Source: Pseudodonghicola xiamenensis DSM 18339
Lineage (GTDB): Bacteria; Pseudomonadota; Alphaproteobacteria; Rhodobacterales; Rhodobacteraceae
Length of the DNA: 63,998 nucleotides
Direction: 5' to 3'
Assembly (NCBI RefSeq): GCF_000429365.1
Contig: NZ_AUBS01000024.1
Coordinates: forward strand, 1 to 63,998
Numbering within the stretch: position 1 is the first letter of the stretch; the number at the start of each line of letters is the position of its first letter. The translations under genes were made by a program, and so were the position numbers. The notes beneath the pieces are model-generated. The model searched no databases. It had not been told where the DNA came from and saw nothing but the letters and a program-made list of their open reading frames with translations. Of this stretch, positions 1 through 12,561 are shown piece after piece.

Positions 1-261
1 GAGATGCACCTCTTCGCAGAGCCGCCGTTCCGACCGGATGCCCATCGTATAACCGACCAGAAGCATCCGGACCATCAACTCCGGATCAACCGACGGCCTC
101 CCGGTTGAACTATAGAAAGGGGCAAGGTGCTGGCGGATACCGGACAGGTCGACGAACCGGTCCACCGCTCGAAGCATGTGATCCTGCGGGACATGATCCT
201 CAATCGAGAACTCGTAGAACAGTGCGCCCTGCGCTTCCTGCCGCGGTCCCATCATTGCCAT
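1..261 (-). mobile_element. IS1182-type transposase, N-terminal part (cut by window edge)
   Basis: Reading leftwards from the ATG at 259-261, about 87 codons are open to the window edge. The product starts MAMMGPRQEA and carries FYEFSIEDHVPQDHMLRAVD, then a GRPSVDPELMVRMLLVGY segment and RSERRLCEE. These are typical of the N-terminal DUF772-type domain of IS1182/IS5-superfamily transposases. The catalytic DDE region would lie left of the window. The sequence to the right (to about 335, with TTTTCAACGG) may include the terminal inverted repeat, but I could not match it convincingly to the IS end at the right edge. Family call firm; element identity not determined. Confidence 0.85.
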
Positions 262-560
262 GCACTCCACTTGCCTCGCGGCAAGTGAATCAGCGCGCCG
301 CCCGCCAGACAACCAGAGCTTTTCAACGGAATAAGCTCATCAGCGACATTCGATCAGTTCGCAACAAAGCACTTCATTCGCTCGTGCGGTGGAGCGCGGC
401 CCAGTGGCTGCTTCGCCGCGCTCTCCGGAGCAGCCGTTCAGTTTACTGGCGGCGAGCACCCGGCCTGAATAGTGGCGACGCGAGAATAACAAGTCGCTCG
501 TCCCCGTCCTCGAAGTCGTTACTCATTACCTCCTGTAATGCAGGCCAGCTTTCGTCTCTT
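262..560. other. Intergenic stretch between IS fragment and bla
   Basis: About 300 bases without a convincing gene. The left part is probably the non-coding end of the IS. A 27-codon minus-strand frame (443-526, starting MSNDFEDG) has an AGGAGG only two bases before its ATG, too close for a normal ribosome binding site. It begins 35 bases downstream of the bla stop, and I do not call it a gene. No clear terminator follows bla. Confidence 0.4.
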
Positions 561-1406
561 TTAGTCTCTGACGATTTGCTTCATCACCGCCGCACCGAGA
601 TCTTTCAATGCTGCGTTGCGGGTTCCGAAATCGGCTTCCGTGTCCGAGATCGACAGGCTGACGAAGATCGGGTCTTCGCTCGGCGGGGTCAGCATCGCGA
701 TCAGGTTGCGCGTATTGTTGCCACTGCCCGACTTGTCGACCACGTCCCACCCGTTTGGCACTGCGGGGCGGATGAGATCGCCGGTCACGCCACCGGGGCG
801 CATCCACTCGGCCAGTTGCTCTTGATCCTGCTCGGACAGGCCGTCGCCGACAAGGATCGCGCGCAGCGTGTCGATCATCGCTTTCGGGGTGGTCGTGTCG
901 CGCGGATCGCCAGCCGAGAAGATGTTCAGCCCCGGCTCAATACGGTCCGAGCGCGTGACATCATCCCCAATGCTGCGGAGAAATTCCGTCAGCTGCTCGG
1001 GTCCACCCAAACGGTCGAACAAGATGTTCGTCGCGGTATTGTCGCTCTGATCCAATGCAGCAAGGCACAGATCCGCAATGCTCATTTCGGTCCCGACACG
1101 CTTTTCCGTGACAGGCGCATATTCGAGGATATCCTCAGCGCGGACCGGCAAAGTTTCCGTCAGATCGATGTCGTCGCGTGACAGAATGGCGGCGCAAAGC
1201 GGCGCCTTGACCGTGCTGTTCATCAGGAAACGTTCATCTCCGCGATGCGTCCAATCGCTTCCGGTATTGCTGTCGTGAATGGCTACACCGACGCGCGCGC
1301 CGAGTTCGCTTTCGATCCGGTCAATCGTCTGATCCAGTGGCTCTGCATGGGCAGCCAGCGGCAGGACAAGCGCGGCTACAAGCAGAGCGGGAAGAGGAAA
1401 TTTCAT
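561..1406 (-). CDS. bla: Class A (serine) beta-lactamase
   Basis: Predicted periplasmic enzyme that hydrolyses beta-lactam antibiotics through an acyl-serine intermediate. From the ATG at 1404-1406 the protein has 281 residues and starts with a signal peptide (MKFPLPALLVAALVLPLAAHA). All class A motifs are present: STVK at residues 64-67 (catalytic Ser and Lys), SDN at 121-123, the omega-loop EPGLN at 157-161 (general-base Glu), and KSG at 225-227 in place of the usual KTG. I chose this start over one nine codons upstream because GGAAAG lies 7-8 bases before it. A LysR gene is divergent, as in ampR-bla pairs. Substrate profile cannot be read from the sequence. Confidence 0.93.
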   Translation of the reverse strand: MKFPLPALLVAALVLPLAAHAEPLDQTIDRIESELGARVGVAIHDSNTGSDWTHRGDERFLMNSTVKAPLCAAILSRDDIDLTETLPVRAEDILEYAPVTEKRVGTEMSIADLCLAALDQSDNTATNILFDRLGGPEQLTEFLRSIGDDVTRSDRIEPGLNIFSAGDPRDTTTPKAMIDTLRAILVGDGLSEQDQEQLAEWMRPGGVTGDLIRPAVPNGWDVVDKSGSGNNTRNLIAMLTPPSEDPIFVSLSISDTEADFGTRNAALKDLGAAVMKQIVRD

Positions 1407-1502
1407 GGGGTTTCTTTCCATTGTGGTTGCCATGCGGGTGATATCGAAGGTGAAAGTTGGAGAGCAGACGACAAAGGATTGAATACAGTATAAGCTCAGC
1501 TC
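1407..1502. promoter_or_regulatory. Shared bla/LysR divergent promoter region
   Basis: The 96 bases between the two divergent starts must hold both promoters and, by analogy with ampR-bla systems, the LysR-type operator (a T-N11-A half-site pair). The region is AT-richer than its surroundings and contains TATAAG just before the LysR start. I could not assign a unique operator or -35/-10 pair by eye. Confidence 0.4.
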
Positions 1503-2360
1503 ATGCCTGATCGCCCCGACATCCCCTTGAACGCACTACGCACCTTTGAGGTGGCCGCCCGGCAAGGCAGCTTCACCCGCGCCGCTATCGAATTGCGCGT
1601 GACACAGGCTGCCGTCAGCCATCAGATCGCGCGGCTGGAGGATATTCTGGGCGTAATCCTGTTCCATCGTACGTCGGCGGGGCTCGTGATGACTGACGCC
1701 GGACAGTCGCTGTTCCCGGTGATGGAACGGGGCTTGGACGACATCGCACGCATGTTGGACCGCGTAGCCGGCGGTCAACCGGCCGAGGTGCTGAACATCG
1801 GCGTGGTCACGACCTTCGCCGCGGGCTGGCTTATCCCCCGGCTGGAGGAGTTCGCCAAAACCCATCCCGGTATCACGCTGCGCCTGTCCACGAACAACAA
1901 CCGCGTGGAGATCGCGCGCGAGGGGCTGGACGCCGCCATACGTTTCGGCACGGGAAAATGGCCAGGCACAGAGGCGCATCACATCATGGATGCGCCCATG
2001 TCGCCCCTCTGTGCCCCCGCCGTGGACCTGCGCTGCCCTGCCGACCTGCGGCGGCTCAGACTGTTTCGCAGCTATCGTGCCGACGAATGGCCCGCCTGGT
2101 TCGCGCAGACCGGCGAGACCTGCCCACCCTTGACGGGGCCGGTTCTGGACAGCTCCGTCGCTATGGCGGACCTGGCCGCCGAGGGGTTCGGCGTTGCTCT
2201 GTTGCCGGTTCCGATGTTCGAGCGGCACCTGCTATCAGGCCGCCTGAAGCGCCCCCTCAGTGCTACCGTAACACTGGGCGGCTACTGGTTGACCATTCCG
2301 AGGGATCGGCGCATGACATCCGCCCTAACAATGCTACTGGAGTGGATGCGAGGGGCCTGA
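1503..2360 (+). CDS. LysR-family transcriptional regulator (AmpR/GcvA-like)
   Basis: 285-residue LysR-type regulator. The N-terminal winged helix-turn-helix begins PLNALRTFEVAARQGSFTRA and continues through VTQAAVSHQIARLED (about residues 7-50). This matches the PLN-x-LR-x-FE opening of the AmpR/GcvA subgroup. Residues about 95-280 form the periplasmic-binding-like effector domain. It is divergently transcribed from a class A beta-lactamase 96 bases away, so it probably controls that gene and may respond to cell-wall fragments as AmpR does. That last point is inferred from gene order, and GcvA-like regulators of other functions share the same opening. Confidence 0.88.
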   Translation: MPDRPDIPLNALRTFEVAARQGSFTRAAIELRVTQAAVSHQIARLEDILGVILFHRTSAGLVMTDAGQSLFPVMERGLDDIARMLDRVAGGQPAEVLNIGVVTTFAAGWLIPRLEEFAKTHPGITLRLSTNNNRVEIAREGLDAAIRFGTGKWPGTEAHHIMDAPMSPLCAPAVDLRCPADLRRLRLFRSYRADEWPAWFAQTGETCPPLTGPVLDSSVAMADLAAEGFGVALLPVPMFERHLLSGRLKRPLSATVTLGGYWLTIPRDRRMTSALTMLLEWMRGA

Positions 2361-2556
2361 GGCGAAACAAAATCCGCCACCTGCCAGATACCGTAAAACA
2401 GCCAGTCCTCGAAAAACGATGGCTCCGATCACTGGACGCCAAAGTTGGCACATTGCATCCGATACGCGCCTTCATGGGGCGTGGCAATGGCTGCTTTGTT
2501 AATGGCTGCTTTGTCCCGCATAGCTGACAGTCGGGCGCTGGCACCTATGCCGGAGT

Positions 2557-3540
2557 TTACTCAATCCCGATCTCAGCCCGTTCGCGGTCGATCTCCTGAC
2601 CGCCGCGCAGCAGGCTCACGATGCCGACATAATGGCCTTTGGGCCAGCCGCCCGGCGGTTGCCGCTTGCCGGCGGCGGTGAACAGTTGCGCCTGGGTCTT
2701 CTTCAGCCCCTCGCTGTGGGTGATCACCTGGCCGTTGGGGCCGTTGATGGTAATCTCGATCACGTCGCCCTGCCGGCCGCCGAAGGCATAGCCGTAGAGC
2801 ACCAGCGCCGGCGCCCGGGTATCGAGCGCGGTGGCGGCGGCGGTGCCGGCCTTGACGGCGTCATAGCTCGGCACGCGGGTGGCGAAACCGGCCGCGATCA
2901 ACCCGCCCGGCTGGTAGGCCGGGGTGTGGCGCCACAGGTCATGGGCGGGCGGGGTCGTGCATGAGGTGCCGTCCGGCGCGAAGGGGTCGATTACCGCACC
3001 GTCATGCCGCACCGTGAGATGGACATGGGGGAACTGGGTTCGCCCGCTGAGGCCGACTTGCCCCAGGATGTCACGTTCGGCCACCTGTTGGCCCTCGCGC
3101 ACGGTGATCGAGCCGGATTTCATGTGGCAATACTGGGTTTCCCACCCATCGCCGTGGTCAATCAGAACGCCGTTGCCGCATTCGCGCCCGGCGATCTGTC
3201 CGGCGGTGGCTTCGCTGGCAAGACGGTCGGGCATGCCGTCGCGCAGGGCCTTGACGCGGCCCGGGGCGGCAGCCAGCACATCGACGCCCGCCTGCATCGC
3301 CGCCAGCGAGGGCAGGGCGAAATCTGTGCCCTTGTGACCTTCGTAGCTGAGCGGGCCGCAGCGGAAATCCTGCGCCCCGGCGCCGGGGTCGTCATCGACA
3401 TATTGCTGGATATGGCAAGTTTCGCCTAGGGTGCAGTCGATCGGCAGCCCTAGAACGATATCGCCCGCCAGAGCGGGCACCGACAGGCCGAAAAGCAGGG
3501 CGGCAAACGCCGCCCCGCCAAATATTTTGCGATGTTTCAT
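2557..3540 (-). CDS. M23-family metallopeptidase (LytM-type), exported
   Basis: 327-residue protein with a signal peptide (cleavage near VPALA-GD, residue 26). It has an LytM/M23 zinc peptidase domain: H69 and D73 in EGHKGTDFALP, H139 in YCHM, and the HVH motif at 172-174. All the zinc ligands of the active family are present, so a cell-wall or peptide hydrolase is expected. About 130 residues follow the peptidase core, with no recognised domain. Its ATG overlaps the clpA stop (ATGA at 3537-3540), implying translational coupling with clpA. The upstream gap (2361-2556) to the LysR gene shows only a short direct repeat, AATGGCTGCTTTGT. Confidence 0.88.
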   Translation of the reverse strand: MKHRKIFGGAAFAALLFGLSVPALAGDIVLGLPIDCTLGETCHIQQYVDDDPGAGAQDFRCGPLSYEGHKGTDFALPSLAAMQAGVDVLAAAPGRVKALRDGMPDRLASEATAGQIAGRECGNGVLIDHGDGWETQYCHMKSGSITVREGQQVAERDILGQVGLSGRTQFPHVHLTVRHDGAVIDPFAPDGTSCTTPPAHDLWRHTPAYQPGGLIAAGFATRVPSYDAVKAGTAAATALDTRAPALVLYGYAFGGRQGDVIEITINGPNGQVITHSEGLKKTQAQLFTAAGKRQPPGGWPKGHYVGIVSLLRGGQEIDRERAEIGIE

Positions 3541-5864
3541 TCCGCGGTCAGCAACGGCGGCTTGTTCCCGGACAGGCGCTTGTGATCGGGTCCGTCGATC
3601 TGCAGGTGGATGTCGCCATTCTTGACGCCGACCTTGACCACACCGCCCTTGGAGAGCTTGCCGAACAGCAGCTCTTCGGCCAGGGGTTTCTTGATGTATT
3701 CCTGGATCACCCGGCCCAGGGGGCGTGCGCCCATCTTGTCGTCATAGCCCTTGTCGGCCAGCCATTCGGCAGCCGGGCGGGTCAGTTCGATGGTCACACC
3801 GCGATCCATCAGTTGCGCTTCGAGCTGGAGGACGAATTTCTCGACCACCTGCAAGATCACCTCCTTCGGCAGCGGCGCGAAGGAAATCACCGCATCCAGA
3901 CGGTTGCGGAATTCCGGCGTGAAGGTCCGTTCGATGGCTGCGGTATCCTCGCCCTCGCGCCGGTCGCGACCGAAGCCGATTGCGGCCTTGGCCTGATCTG
4001 CTGCACCGGCGTTCGAGGTCATGATCAGGATCACGTTGCGGAAATCCACCGTCCGACCGTTGTGATCGGTCAGCTTGCCGTGGTCCATCACCTGCAGCAG
4101 GATGTTGTAGACATCCGGGTGCGCCTTCTCGATTTCGTCCAGCAGCAGCACACAATGCGGGTGCTGGTCGACACCATCGGTCAGCATGCCTCCCTGGTCG
4201 AAGCCGACATAGCCCGGAGGTGCGCCGATCAACCGGGAGACGGCGTGTTTCTCCATGTATTCCGACATGTCGAAGCGCAACAGTTCCACCCCGAGGGTTG
4301 CCGCCAATTGCTTGGCGACCTCGGTCTTGCCGACACCGGTGGGACCGGCGAACAGATAGTTGCCGATGGGCTTTTCCGGTTCGCGCAGCCCGGCCCGCGC
4401 CAGCTTGATGGCGGAGCTGAGCGCCTCGATCGCCTTGTCCTGGCCGAAGACCACACGTTTGAGCGTCTTTTCCAGGTCCTTGAGCACTTCGGCATCGTCC
4501 TTGCTGACGCTTTTCGGTGGGATGCGGGCGATCTTGGCGACGACGGCCTCGATCTCCTTGACGCCGATGGTCTTGCGCCGCTTGCTTTCGGCGACCAGGT
4601 GCTGTGCCGCGCCGGCTTCGTCGATCACGTCGATGGCCTTGTCGGGCAGCTTGCGGTCGTGAATGTAGCGTGCCGCCAATTCCACCGCCGATTTGATCGC
4701 GTCAGAGGTGTATTTGACGCCGTGATGCTCTTCGAAATAGGGTTTCAGCCCCTTGAGGATCTTGATGGAATCCTCGATCGAGGGTTCGTTCACGTCGATC
4801 TTCTGGAACCGGCGCGACAGCGCGCGATCCTTTTCGAAATGCTGGCGGAACTCCTTGTAGGTGGTCGATCCCATGGTCCGCAGCTTGCCGCCCTGCAGTG
4901 CGGGCTTCAGCAGGTTCGACGCGTCCATCGCCCCGCCCGAGGTGGCGCCGGCGCCGATCACCGTATGGATTTCGTCGATGAACAGCACCGCGTCGGGATG
5001 TTCCTCAAGTTCGGTCACCACGGCTTTCAGTCGCTCCTCGAAATCGCCGCGATAGCGGGTCCCGGCCAAGAGCGCGCCCATATCGAGCGAATAGATGGTG
5101 GTCTTGGACAGAACCTCGGGCACCTCGCCCTTGACGATCTTGCGCGCCAGACCTTCGGCGATAGCGGTCTTGCCGACGCCCGGGTCGCCCACCAGCAGCG
5201 GGTTGTTCTTGCGCCGGCGGCACAGCACCTGGATGCAGCGTTCGACCTCCTGATCGCGACCGATCAGCGGGTCGATATCGCCTTCGCGCGATTTGGCGTT
5301 CAGATCGACGCAATACTTGGCCAGCGCGCTTTCCTTGTTGTCGGCGGGTTCGGCGGCGGCACTTTGATGCGTTTCTTCATCGTCCGAGGCGCCCTGAACC
5401 GGGCGCGCTTCGCCATAGGCGGGGTTCTTGGCCACGCCATGAGCGATGAAATTCACCGCATCATAGCGGGTCATATCCTGATTTTGCAGGAAATAGGCGG
5501 CATTCGATTCGCGTTCGGCGAAGATCGCCACCAGCACGTTGGCACCGGTCACTTCGGTGCGGCCGGAAGATTGCACGTGGATGGCGGCACGCTGGATCAC
5601 CCGCTGGAAAGCGGCTGTCGGCACCGCTTCGGAGCCGTCGATATCCGTCACCAGGTTTGACAAATCCTCGTCGATGAATTCGACCAGAGTGCTGCGCAAT
5701 TCGCCCAGATCGACGCTACAGGCCTTCATCACGCGGGTGGCGTCGGGTTCGTCCAGAAGCGCCAGCAGCAGATGCTCCAGCGTGGCGAATTCGTGACGAC
5801 GTTCATTGGCGAGAGCCAGAGCTGCGTGGATGGCCTGTTCAAGGGTGCTCGAGAATGAAGGCAC
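3537..5864 (-). CDS. clpA: ATP-dependent Clp protease ATP-binding subunit ClpA
   Basis: 775-residue AAA+ unfoldase that feeds substrates to ClpP. Order: Clp N-domain (1-145), acidic linker, first AAA+ module with Walker A GDPGVGKT at 226-233 and Walker B DEIH at 297-300, second module with Walker A GPTGVGKT at 507-514 and Walker B near 577, and the ClpP-docking loop IGFG at 630-633. The docking loop identifies ClpA rather than ClpB, which lacks it. No clpS adaptor gene is adjacent; glyoxalase II lies upstream. The M23 gene follows with a 4-base overlap. Confidence 0.97.
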   Translation of the reverse strand: MPSFSSTLEQAIHAALALANERRHEFATLEHLLLALLDEPDATRVMKACSVDLGELRSTLVEFIDEDLSNLVTDIDGSEAVPTAAFQRVIQRAAIHVQSSGRTEVTGANVLVAIFAERESNAAYFLQNQDMTRYDAVNFIAHGVAKNPAYGEARPVQGASDDEETHQSAAAEPADNKESALAKYCVDLNAKSREGDIDPLIGRDQEVERCIQVLCRRRKNNPLLVGDPGVGKTAIAEGLARKIVKGEVPEVLSKTTIYSLDMGALLAGTRYRGDFEERLKAVVTELEEHPDAVLFIDEIHTVIGAGATSGGAMDASNLLKPALQGGKLRTMGSTTYKEFRQHFEKDRALSRRFQKIDVNEPSIEDSIKILKGLKPYFEEHHGVKYTSDAIKSAVELAARYIHDRKLPDKAIDVIDEAGAAQHLVAESKRRKTIGVKEIEAVVAKIARIPPKSVSKDDAEVLKDLEKTLKRVVFGQDKAIEALSSAIKLARAGLREPEKPIGNYLFAGPTGVGKTEVAKQLAATLGVELLRFDMSEYMEKHAVSRLIGAPPGYVGFDQGGMLTDGVDQHPHCVLLLDEIEKAHPDVYNILLQVMDHGKLTDHNGRTVDFRNVILIMTSNAGAADQAKAAIGFGRDRREGEDTAAIERTFTPEFRNRLDAVISFAPLPKEVILQVVEKFVLQLEAQLMDRGVTIELTRPAAEWLADKGYDDKMGARPLGRVIQEYIKKPLAEELLFGKLSKGGVVKVGVKNGDIHLQIDGPDHKRLSGNKPPLLTAE

Positions 5865-6263
5865 GTGGGTGCTCCTCTTGATCTGGGTCGGTGAGGGGGG
5901 AAGGGGCTGTCAGCCCAGTCCCCGCGCCAACCGTGTCGTTATATTATAGAGTTTGGTTTATCGGGCCCCAGCTTCAAGGGTTTTCTTGTCTGGAACCATC
6001 ACAAATCCCGCAACCTGCTCTGTTCGGTTAACTTTTAACGCAGGGTAAGGCATCGAAACCTCAACAATTATTGGGATCGGGAGAAATTGTCGTGGGGCGA
6101 TCGGGCGGGGGCTGCGGATACCCTCGCCTGGGCCTGTGCGGCTTTGCGAGGGGCTGCGGAGGCCTGTAGGCCGAAATCCGGGGATGGCTTCGCCGCATAT
6201 ATGGTTATCGGCCACGCCGGTAGCAAGCACTCGCCGCCGTGGCCTGAAGTTTTCGGTCCGGAA
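5865..6263. other. clpA upstream region / gloB 3' flank
   Basis: Nearly 400 bases between gloB and clpA, both on the minus strand. A perfect TATAAT on the minus strand lies at 5943-5948, about 80 bases before clpA. CTTGAAG precedes it, but 22-23 bases away, too far for a standard -35. Hairpins such as CCCTCGC/GCGAGGG (6131-6161 area) and GGCCTGTAGGCC may end gloB transcription, without a T-run. A 31-codon minus-strand frame starting MPYPALKV (ending at 5958) has a weak GAGG site and is not called as a gene. Confidence 0.35.
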
Positions 6264-7034
6264 CTAGAACTTGTCCTTGCGGCTGCGGATTTCGCCGAAC
6301 ACCTCGGCATCGCTGGCGGTTTCCATGCCCAGATGCTTGCGGATCGCTGGATCGGCGGCGCGCAGGAAGGGGTTGGTCGCAAGCTCCTGCGCCAGTGTCG
6401 AGGGCACGGTGGCCTCGCCCCTGGCGCGGGCGGCGGCGATCTCGGCAATGCGGGCGCTCAGCGCCGGGTTACCTGGATCGACGGTTTCGGCGAAACGGCC
6501 ATTCGCCTGAGTGTATTCGTGGCCGGAATAGACCACCGTTTCGGGCGGCAGCGCGGCCAGTTTCGACAGCGAGGCCCACATCATCGGCAGGGTGCCTTCG
6601 AACACTCGCCCACAGCCGAGCGCCATCAGGCTGTCGGCGGTAAAGACGGCATGGCTGGCCGGAAAGAAATAGGCGATATGGCCGACCGTGTGACCGGAGA
6701 CGTCGAGCACCCGGCCCTGTTCCGCGCCGATGCTGACGGTGTCGCCTTCATGGACCTGGACATCGAGCGGCGGCAGCCGGTGGGCATCAGCCGCGGCGCC
6801 TGTGACCTTGGCCTCGGGCCAGGCCTTGAGGATATCGGCCAACCCCTCGACATGATCCCAATGGTGGTGCGTCAGCAGCACCTGCGTCAGCCGCCAGCCG
6901 CTGGCGACAAGCGCCTGCAAGATGGGCGCGGCTTCGGGCGCATCGATCAGGGCGGTTTCGCCCGTTGTGGCATCATGGGCGAGGAAAGCGTAATTGTCCG
7001 ACAGACAGGGGATCGTGAGGATTTCCAGCGGCAT
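6264..7034 (-). CDS. gloB: Hydroxyacylglutathione hydrolase (glyoxalase II)
   Basis: Metallo-beta-lactamase-fold thioesterase that hydrolyses S-lactoylglutathione to D-lactate and glutathione, the second step of methylglyoxal detoxification. The binuclear metal motif THHHWDH is at residues 55-61. Further ligands sit in [19 protein letters not shown] and SGHEYTQAN, and the last two also identify glyoxalase II. About 256 residues, the usual length. The ATG at 7032-7034 is preferred because GGGAG lies eight bases upstream; longer in-frame starts exist to 7052. Divergent from the methyltransferase-like gene. Confidence 0.95.
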   Translation of the reverse strand: MPLEILTIPCLSDNYAFLAHDATTGETALIDAPEAAPILQALVASGWRLTQVLLTHHHWDHVEGLADILKAWPEAKVTGAAADAHRLPPLDVQVHEGDTVSIGAEQGRVLDVSGHTVGHIAYFFPASHAVFTADSLMALGCGRVFEGTLPMMWASLSKLAALPPETVVYSGHEYTQANGRFAETVDPGNPALSARIAEIAAARARGEATVPSTLAQELATNPFLRAADPAIRKHLGMETASDAEVFGEIRSRKDKF

Positions 7035-7108
7035 GGCCATTCTCCCTTTCATTGGAAAGCGGGCTTGTTAAACTGCCCCGAACTTGGCCGATAGAACGGA
7101 CGCCCGCA

Positions 7109-7864
7109 ATGTATCTGGACGTGCAGGATCTTCGGAATTTCTATTACCGTAGCACGCTTGGCCGTGCGGCGCAGGCCTCGGTGCGCGCGGCGATGCTGGA
7201 GCTCTGGCCCGAGGCGAAGGGGCAGACGGTGGCGGGCTTCGGGTTCGCGGTGCCGTTGCTGCGGCCCTATCTGTCAGATGCGCGGCGTGTTGTCGCACTT
7301 ATGCCCGGGCCACAGGGGGTGATGCCCTGGCCGGCGGGAATGCCCAATGTCTCGGTCCTGTGCGAGGAAGGTTCTTGGCCGCTGGAGACTGGTCATGTCG
7401 ACAAGCTGGTCGTGATGCACGGGCTGGAGGCGACGGAACGGCCGACGATGTTGCTGGAGGAGTGTTTTCGGGTGCTGGGCCCGGGGGGCAGGGCGCTTTT
7501 CGTGGTGCCCAACCGGGCCGGGCTGTGGTCGCGCAGCGACCGCACCCCCTTCGGCTATGGGCGTCCCTATACGGTGGGGCAGCTTGAGGCGCAGCTTCGT
7601 CAACACCTGTTTTTGCCTGAAAGATTGCGGGCGGCGCTGTATCAGCCGCCTTCGGCCAAGCGGTTCTGGTTGCGCGCCGGCCCGTTGATCGAAAAGATGG
7701 GGACCCGGCTGCCGACGGTGCTGGCCGGCGGCGTCTTCATCGTCGAGGTTTCCAAGCGGGTGCAGCCACCGCGAGGCAGCGCAGTCAAGGATCTGGCCAA
7801 GCGTCCGATCGGGGCACTTGACGGGCTGGCGAAGCCCGCATTTCCGGTTTCCGGTCGGAATTGA
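7109..7864 (+). CDS. SAM-dependent methyltransferase-like protein
   Basis: 251-residue protein from the ATG at 7109 ([19 protein letters not shown]). The region around residues 35-45 ([15 protein letters not shown]) takes the place of the class I methyltransferase SAM loop but lacks a clear GxGxG. The later segment [22 protein letters not shown] is typical of class I methyltransferases (strand 4 and helix). Substrate unknown. It is divergent from gloB and upstream of atpH, with 249 bases between. The weak SAM motif leaves room for a non-catalytic relative. Confidence 0.7.
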   Translation: MYLDVQDLRNFYYRSTLGRAAQASVRAAMLELWPEAKGQTVAGFGFAVPLLRPYLSDARRVVALMPGPQGVMPWPAGMPNVSVLCEEGSWPLETGHVDKLVVMHGLEATERPTMLLEECFRVLGPGGRALFVVPNRAGLWSRSDRTPFGYGRPYTVGQLEAQLRQHLFLPERLRAALYQPPSAKRFWLRAGPLIEKMGTRLPTVLAGGVFIVEVSKRVQPPRGSAVKDLAKRPIGALDGLAKPAFPVSGRN

Positions 7865-8113
7865 GTGCCGAGGAATCGGCTTGGACGGCGGTTTTTTTGT
7901 GCCCTTATTTCGCGCAATCCCCTGCACATCGGCTAACCCGGTGAAAACAGGGGCATAATGTCGATCACGGATTTCGTGATAGGTTGTTGCGAGGGGGGGG
8001 CTGCTCTGCTACATCCACGCTGATTTTGATGACCTGCGTTTTCGTGGGTTGTTTTTCACGCCCCCGGGCTCTGTTTCGGCGGAACTTCGGGGCCAACTGT
8101 CGGAAGGGTGGAC

Positions 8114-8674
8114 GTGTCCGAACCAGCTTCGATTTCCGCAGGCATCGCTGCGCGATATGCCACTGCGATCTTTGAGATTGCGAAAGAGAACAATGACCTC
8201 GGCGGTCTTGAATCCAGCCTCAACGATCTGGCCGCCGCACTGGGCGAAAGCAGCGATCTGCGCGACCTGATCTTTTCGCCGCTTTATTCGCGCGCCGATC
8301 AGAGCGCGGCGATCACCGCTGTGGCGTCGAAGATGAACCTGGCGCCGCTGGTGGCGAATGCGCTTGGTCTGATGGCGCAAAAACGTCGCCTGTTCGTGCT
8401 GCCGCAGCTGATCGACGCTCTGCGCGATCTGATCGCGGATGACCGTGGCGAAGTGGCGGCTGAGGTCGTCTCGGCCAAGGCCCTGACCAAAGCGCAGACC
8501 GAAAAGCTGGCGAAGACCCTTACCGCGCGTGTGGGTAAGACCGTGAACGTGAATGCGACCGTCGATGAAAGTCTCATCGGCGGTCTTGTCGTTAAAGTGG
8601 GCTCGAAAATGATTGACACCTCGATCCGTTCGAAACTCGCTTCCCTTCAGAATGCAATGAAAGAGGTCGGATAA
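8114..8674 (+). CDS. atpH: F0F1 ATP synthase subunit delta
   Basis: About 186 residues. OSCP/delta subunit linking F1 to the peripheral stalk. The conserved opening SEPASISAGIAARYATAIFE and the C-terminal block VDESLIGGLVVKVGSKMIDTSI are diagnostic. Start set at GTG 8114, six bases after GGAAGG; another GTG at 8108 is in frame but overlaps that site. It is the first gene of atpHAGDC, and its TAA abuts the atpA ATG with no gap. The F0 genes (atpIBEF) are not here, which is normal for alphaproteobacteria. Confidence 0.96.
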   Translation: MSEPASISAGIAARYATAIFEIAKENNDLGGLESSLNDLAAALGESSDLRDLIFSPLYSRADQSAAITAVASKMNLAPLVANALGLMAQKRRLFVLPQLIDALRDLIADDRGEVAAEVVSAKALTKAQTEKLAKTLTARVGKTVNVNATVDESLIGGLVVKVGSKMIDTSIRSKLASLQNAMKEVG

Positions 8675-10213
8675 ATGGGTATCCAAGCAGCAGAGATTTC
8701 TGCGATCTTGAAGGACCAGATCAAGAATTTTGGTCAAGAGGCTGAGGTGGCCGAAATCGGCCGTGTCCTCAGCGTCGGTGACGGTATCGCCCGTGTCTAC
8801 GGCCTCGACAATGTCCAGGCTGGCGAGATGGTCGAATTCCCCGGCGGCATCATGGGCATGGCGCTGAACCTCGAAGCCGACAACGTCGGTATCGTGATCT
8901 TCGGCACCGACCGGGACATCAAGGAAGGTGACACCGTCAAGCGCACCAACTCGATCGTGGACGTGCCGATCGGTCCCGAGCTGCTGGGCCGCGTTGTCGA
9001 CGGTCTGGGCAATCCGCTGGACGGCAAGGGCCCGATCAACACTGCCGCTCGTGGGGTTGCCGACGTCAAGGCACCGGGCATCATTCCGCGGAAATCTGTG
9101 CATGAACCGATGGCCACCGGCCTGAAATCGGTCGACGCCATGATCCCTGTCGGCCGTGGCCAGCGCGAGCTGATCATCGGTGACCGTCAGACCGGCAAGA
9201 CCGCGATCGCGCTCGACGCCATCCTGAACCAGAAATCCTATAACGAAGCCGCCGGAGACGATGAAAGCAAGAAGCTTTACTGCATCTACGTCGCCGTGGG
9301 TCAGAAGCGCTCCACTGTCGCCCAGTTGGTGAAGAAGCTGGAAGAGACCGGCGCCATCGACTATTCGATCGTCGTGGCGGCAACCGCGTCCGAGCCGGCG
9401 CCGATGCAGTATCTGGCCCCCTATACCGCGACCGCGATGGCCGAATACTTCCGGGACAACGGCAAACACGCGCTGATCATCTACGATGACCTGACCAAAC
9501 AGGCCGTGTCCTATCGCCAGATGTCGCTGCTGCTGCGCCGTCCGCCGGGGCGTGAAGCCTATCCGGGCGACGTGTTCTATCTGCACTCCCGCCTGCTGGA
9601 ACGGTCTGCGAAGATGAACGAGGATTTCGGTGCCGGCTCGCTGACCGCGCTGCCGATCATCGAAACCCAGGCAGGCGACGTTTCGGCCTATATTCCGACC
9701 AACGTGATCTCGATCACCGACGGTCAGATCTTCCTGGAAACCGACCTGTTCTATCAAGGTATCCGTCCGGCCGTGAACACCGGTCTGTCGGTGTCGCGCG
9801 TGGGCTCCTCGGCCCAGACCAACGCGATGAAGTCGGTTGCTGGCTCGGTGAAGCTGGAACTGGCGCAATACCGCGAAATGGCGGCCTTCGCTCAGTTCGG
9901 TTCGGATCTCGATGCCGCCACTCAGCGTCTGCTGAACCGTGGTGCCCGTCTGACCGAGCTGATGAAGCAGCCGCAATATGCGCCGCTGACCAACGCGGAA
10001 ATCGTCTGCGTCATCTTCTCCGGCATCAAAGGCTATCTGGACAAGCTGCCGGTGGGCGATGTCGGCCGGTTCGAAGCCGGGCTGCTGAACTTCCTGCGGA
10101 CCAAGAAGGCCGATCTGCTGCAGTGGATCACCGACGAGGATCCGAAGATCAAGGGCGAGGCGGAAGACAAGCTTAAGGCTGCGCTGGACGAATTCGCCGC
10201 TGACTTCGCTTGA
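8675..10213 (+). CDS. atpA: F0F1 ATP synthase subunit alpha
   Basis: 512-residue non-catalytic nucleotide-binding subunit of the F1 hexamer. Walker A GDRQTGKT lies at about 169-176, and the C-terminal half contains the conserved [20 protein letters not shown] and [20 protein letters not shown] blocks. Full length. Starts directly at the atpH stop, so translation is probably coupled; atpG follows after 13 bases. Confidence 0.98.
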   Translation: MGIQAAEISAILKDQIKNFGQEAEVAEIGRVLSVGDGIARVYGLDNVQAGEMVEFPGGIMGMALNLEADNVGIVIFGTDRDIKEGDTVKRTNSIVDVPIGPELLGRVVDGLGNPLDGKGPINTAARGVADVKAPGIIPRKSVHEPMATGLKSVDAMIPVGRGQRELIIGDRQTGKTAIALDAILNQKSYNEAAGDDESKKLYCIYVAVGQKRSTVAQLVKKLEETGAIDYSIVVAATASEPAPMQYLAPYTATAMAEYFRDNGKHALIIYDDLTKQAVSYRQMSLLLRRPPGREAYPGDVFYLHSRLLERSAKMNEDFGAGSLTALPIIETQAGDVSAYIPTNVISITDGQIFLETDLFYQGIRPAVNTGLSVSRVGSSAQTNAMKSVAGSVKLELAQYREMAAFAQFGSDLDAATQRLLNRGARLTELMKQPQYAPLTNAEIVCVIFSGIKGYLDKLPVGDVGRFEAGLLNFLRTKKADLLQWITDEDPKIKGEAEDKLKAALDEFAADFA

Positions 10214-10226
10214 GGGGAACTAGGCA

Positions 10227-12550
<2,324 letters not shown>

Positions 12551-12561
12551 GGAGAAGCCTG

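Noticed and set aside
443..526. 27-codon frame MSNDFEDG... after bla
   Set aside because: Ribosome binding site only two bases from the ATG, and no recognised product.
3582..5660. 692-codon open frame antisense to clpA
   Set aside because: It mirrors the clpA codons on the other strand (GC-rich third positions keep the opposite frame open). It has no family features.
5958..6053. 31-codon frame MPYPALKV... upstream of clpA
   Set aside because: Weak start signal, and part of it overlaps the putative clpA promoter.
8009..9976. 655-codon open frame antisense to atpH/atpA
   Set aside because: Shadow of two certain genes; composition rich in Arg, His and Gly, with no domain.
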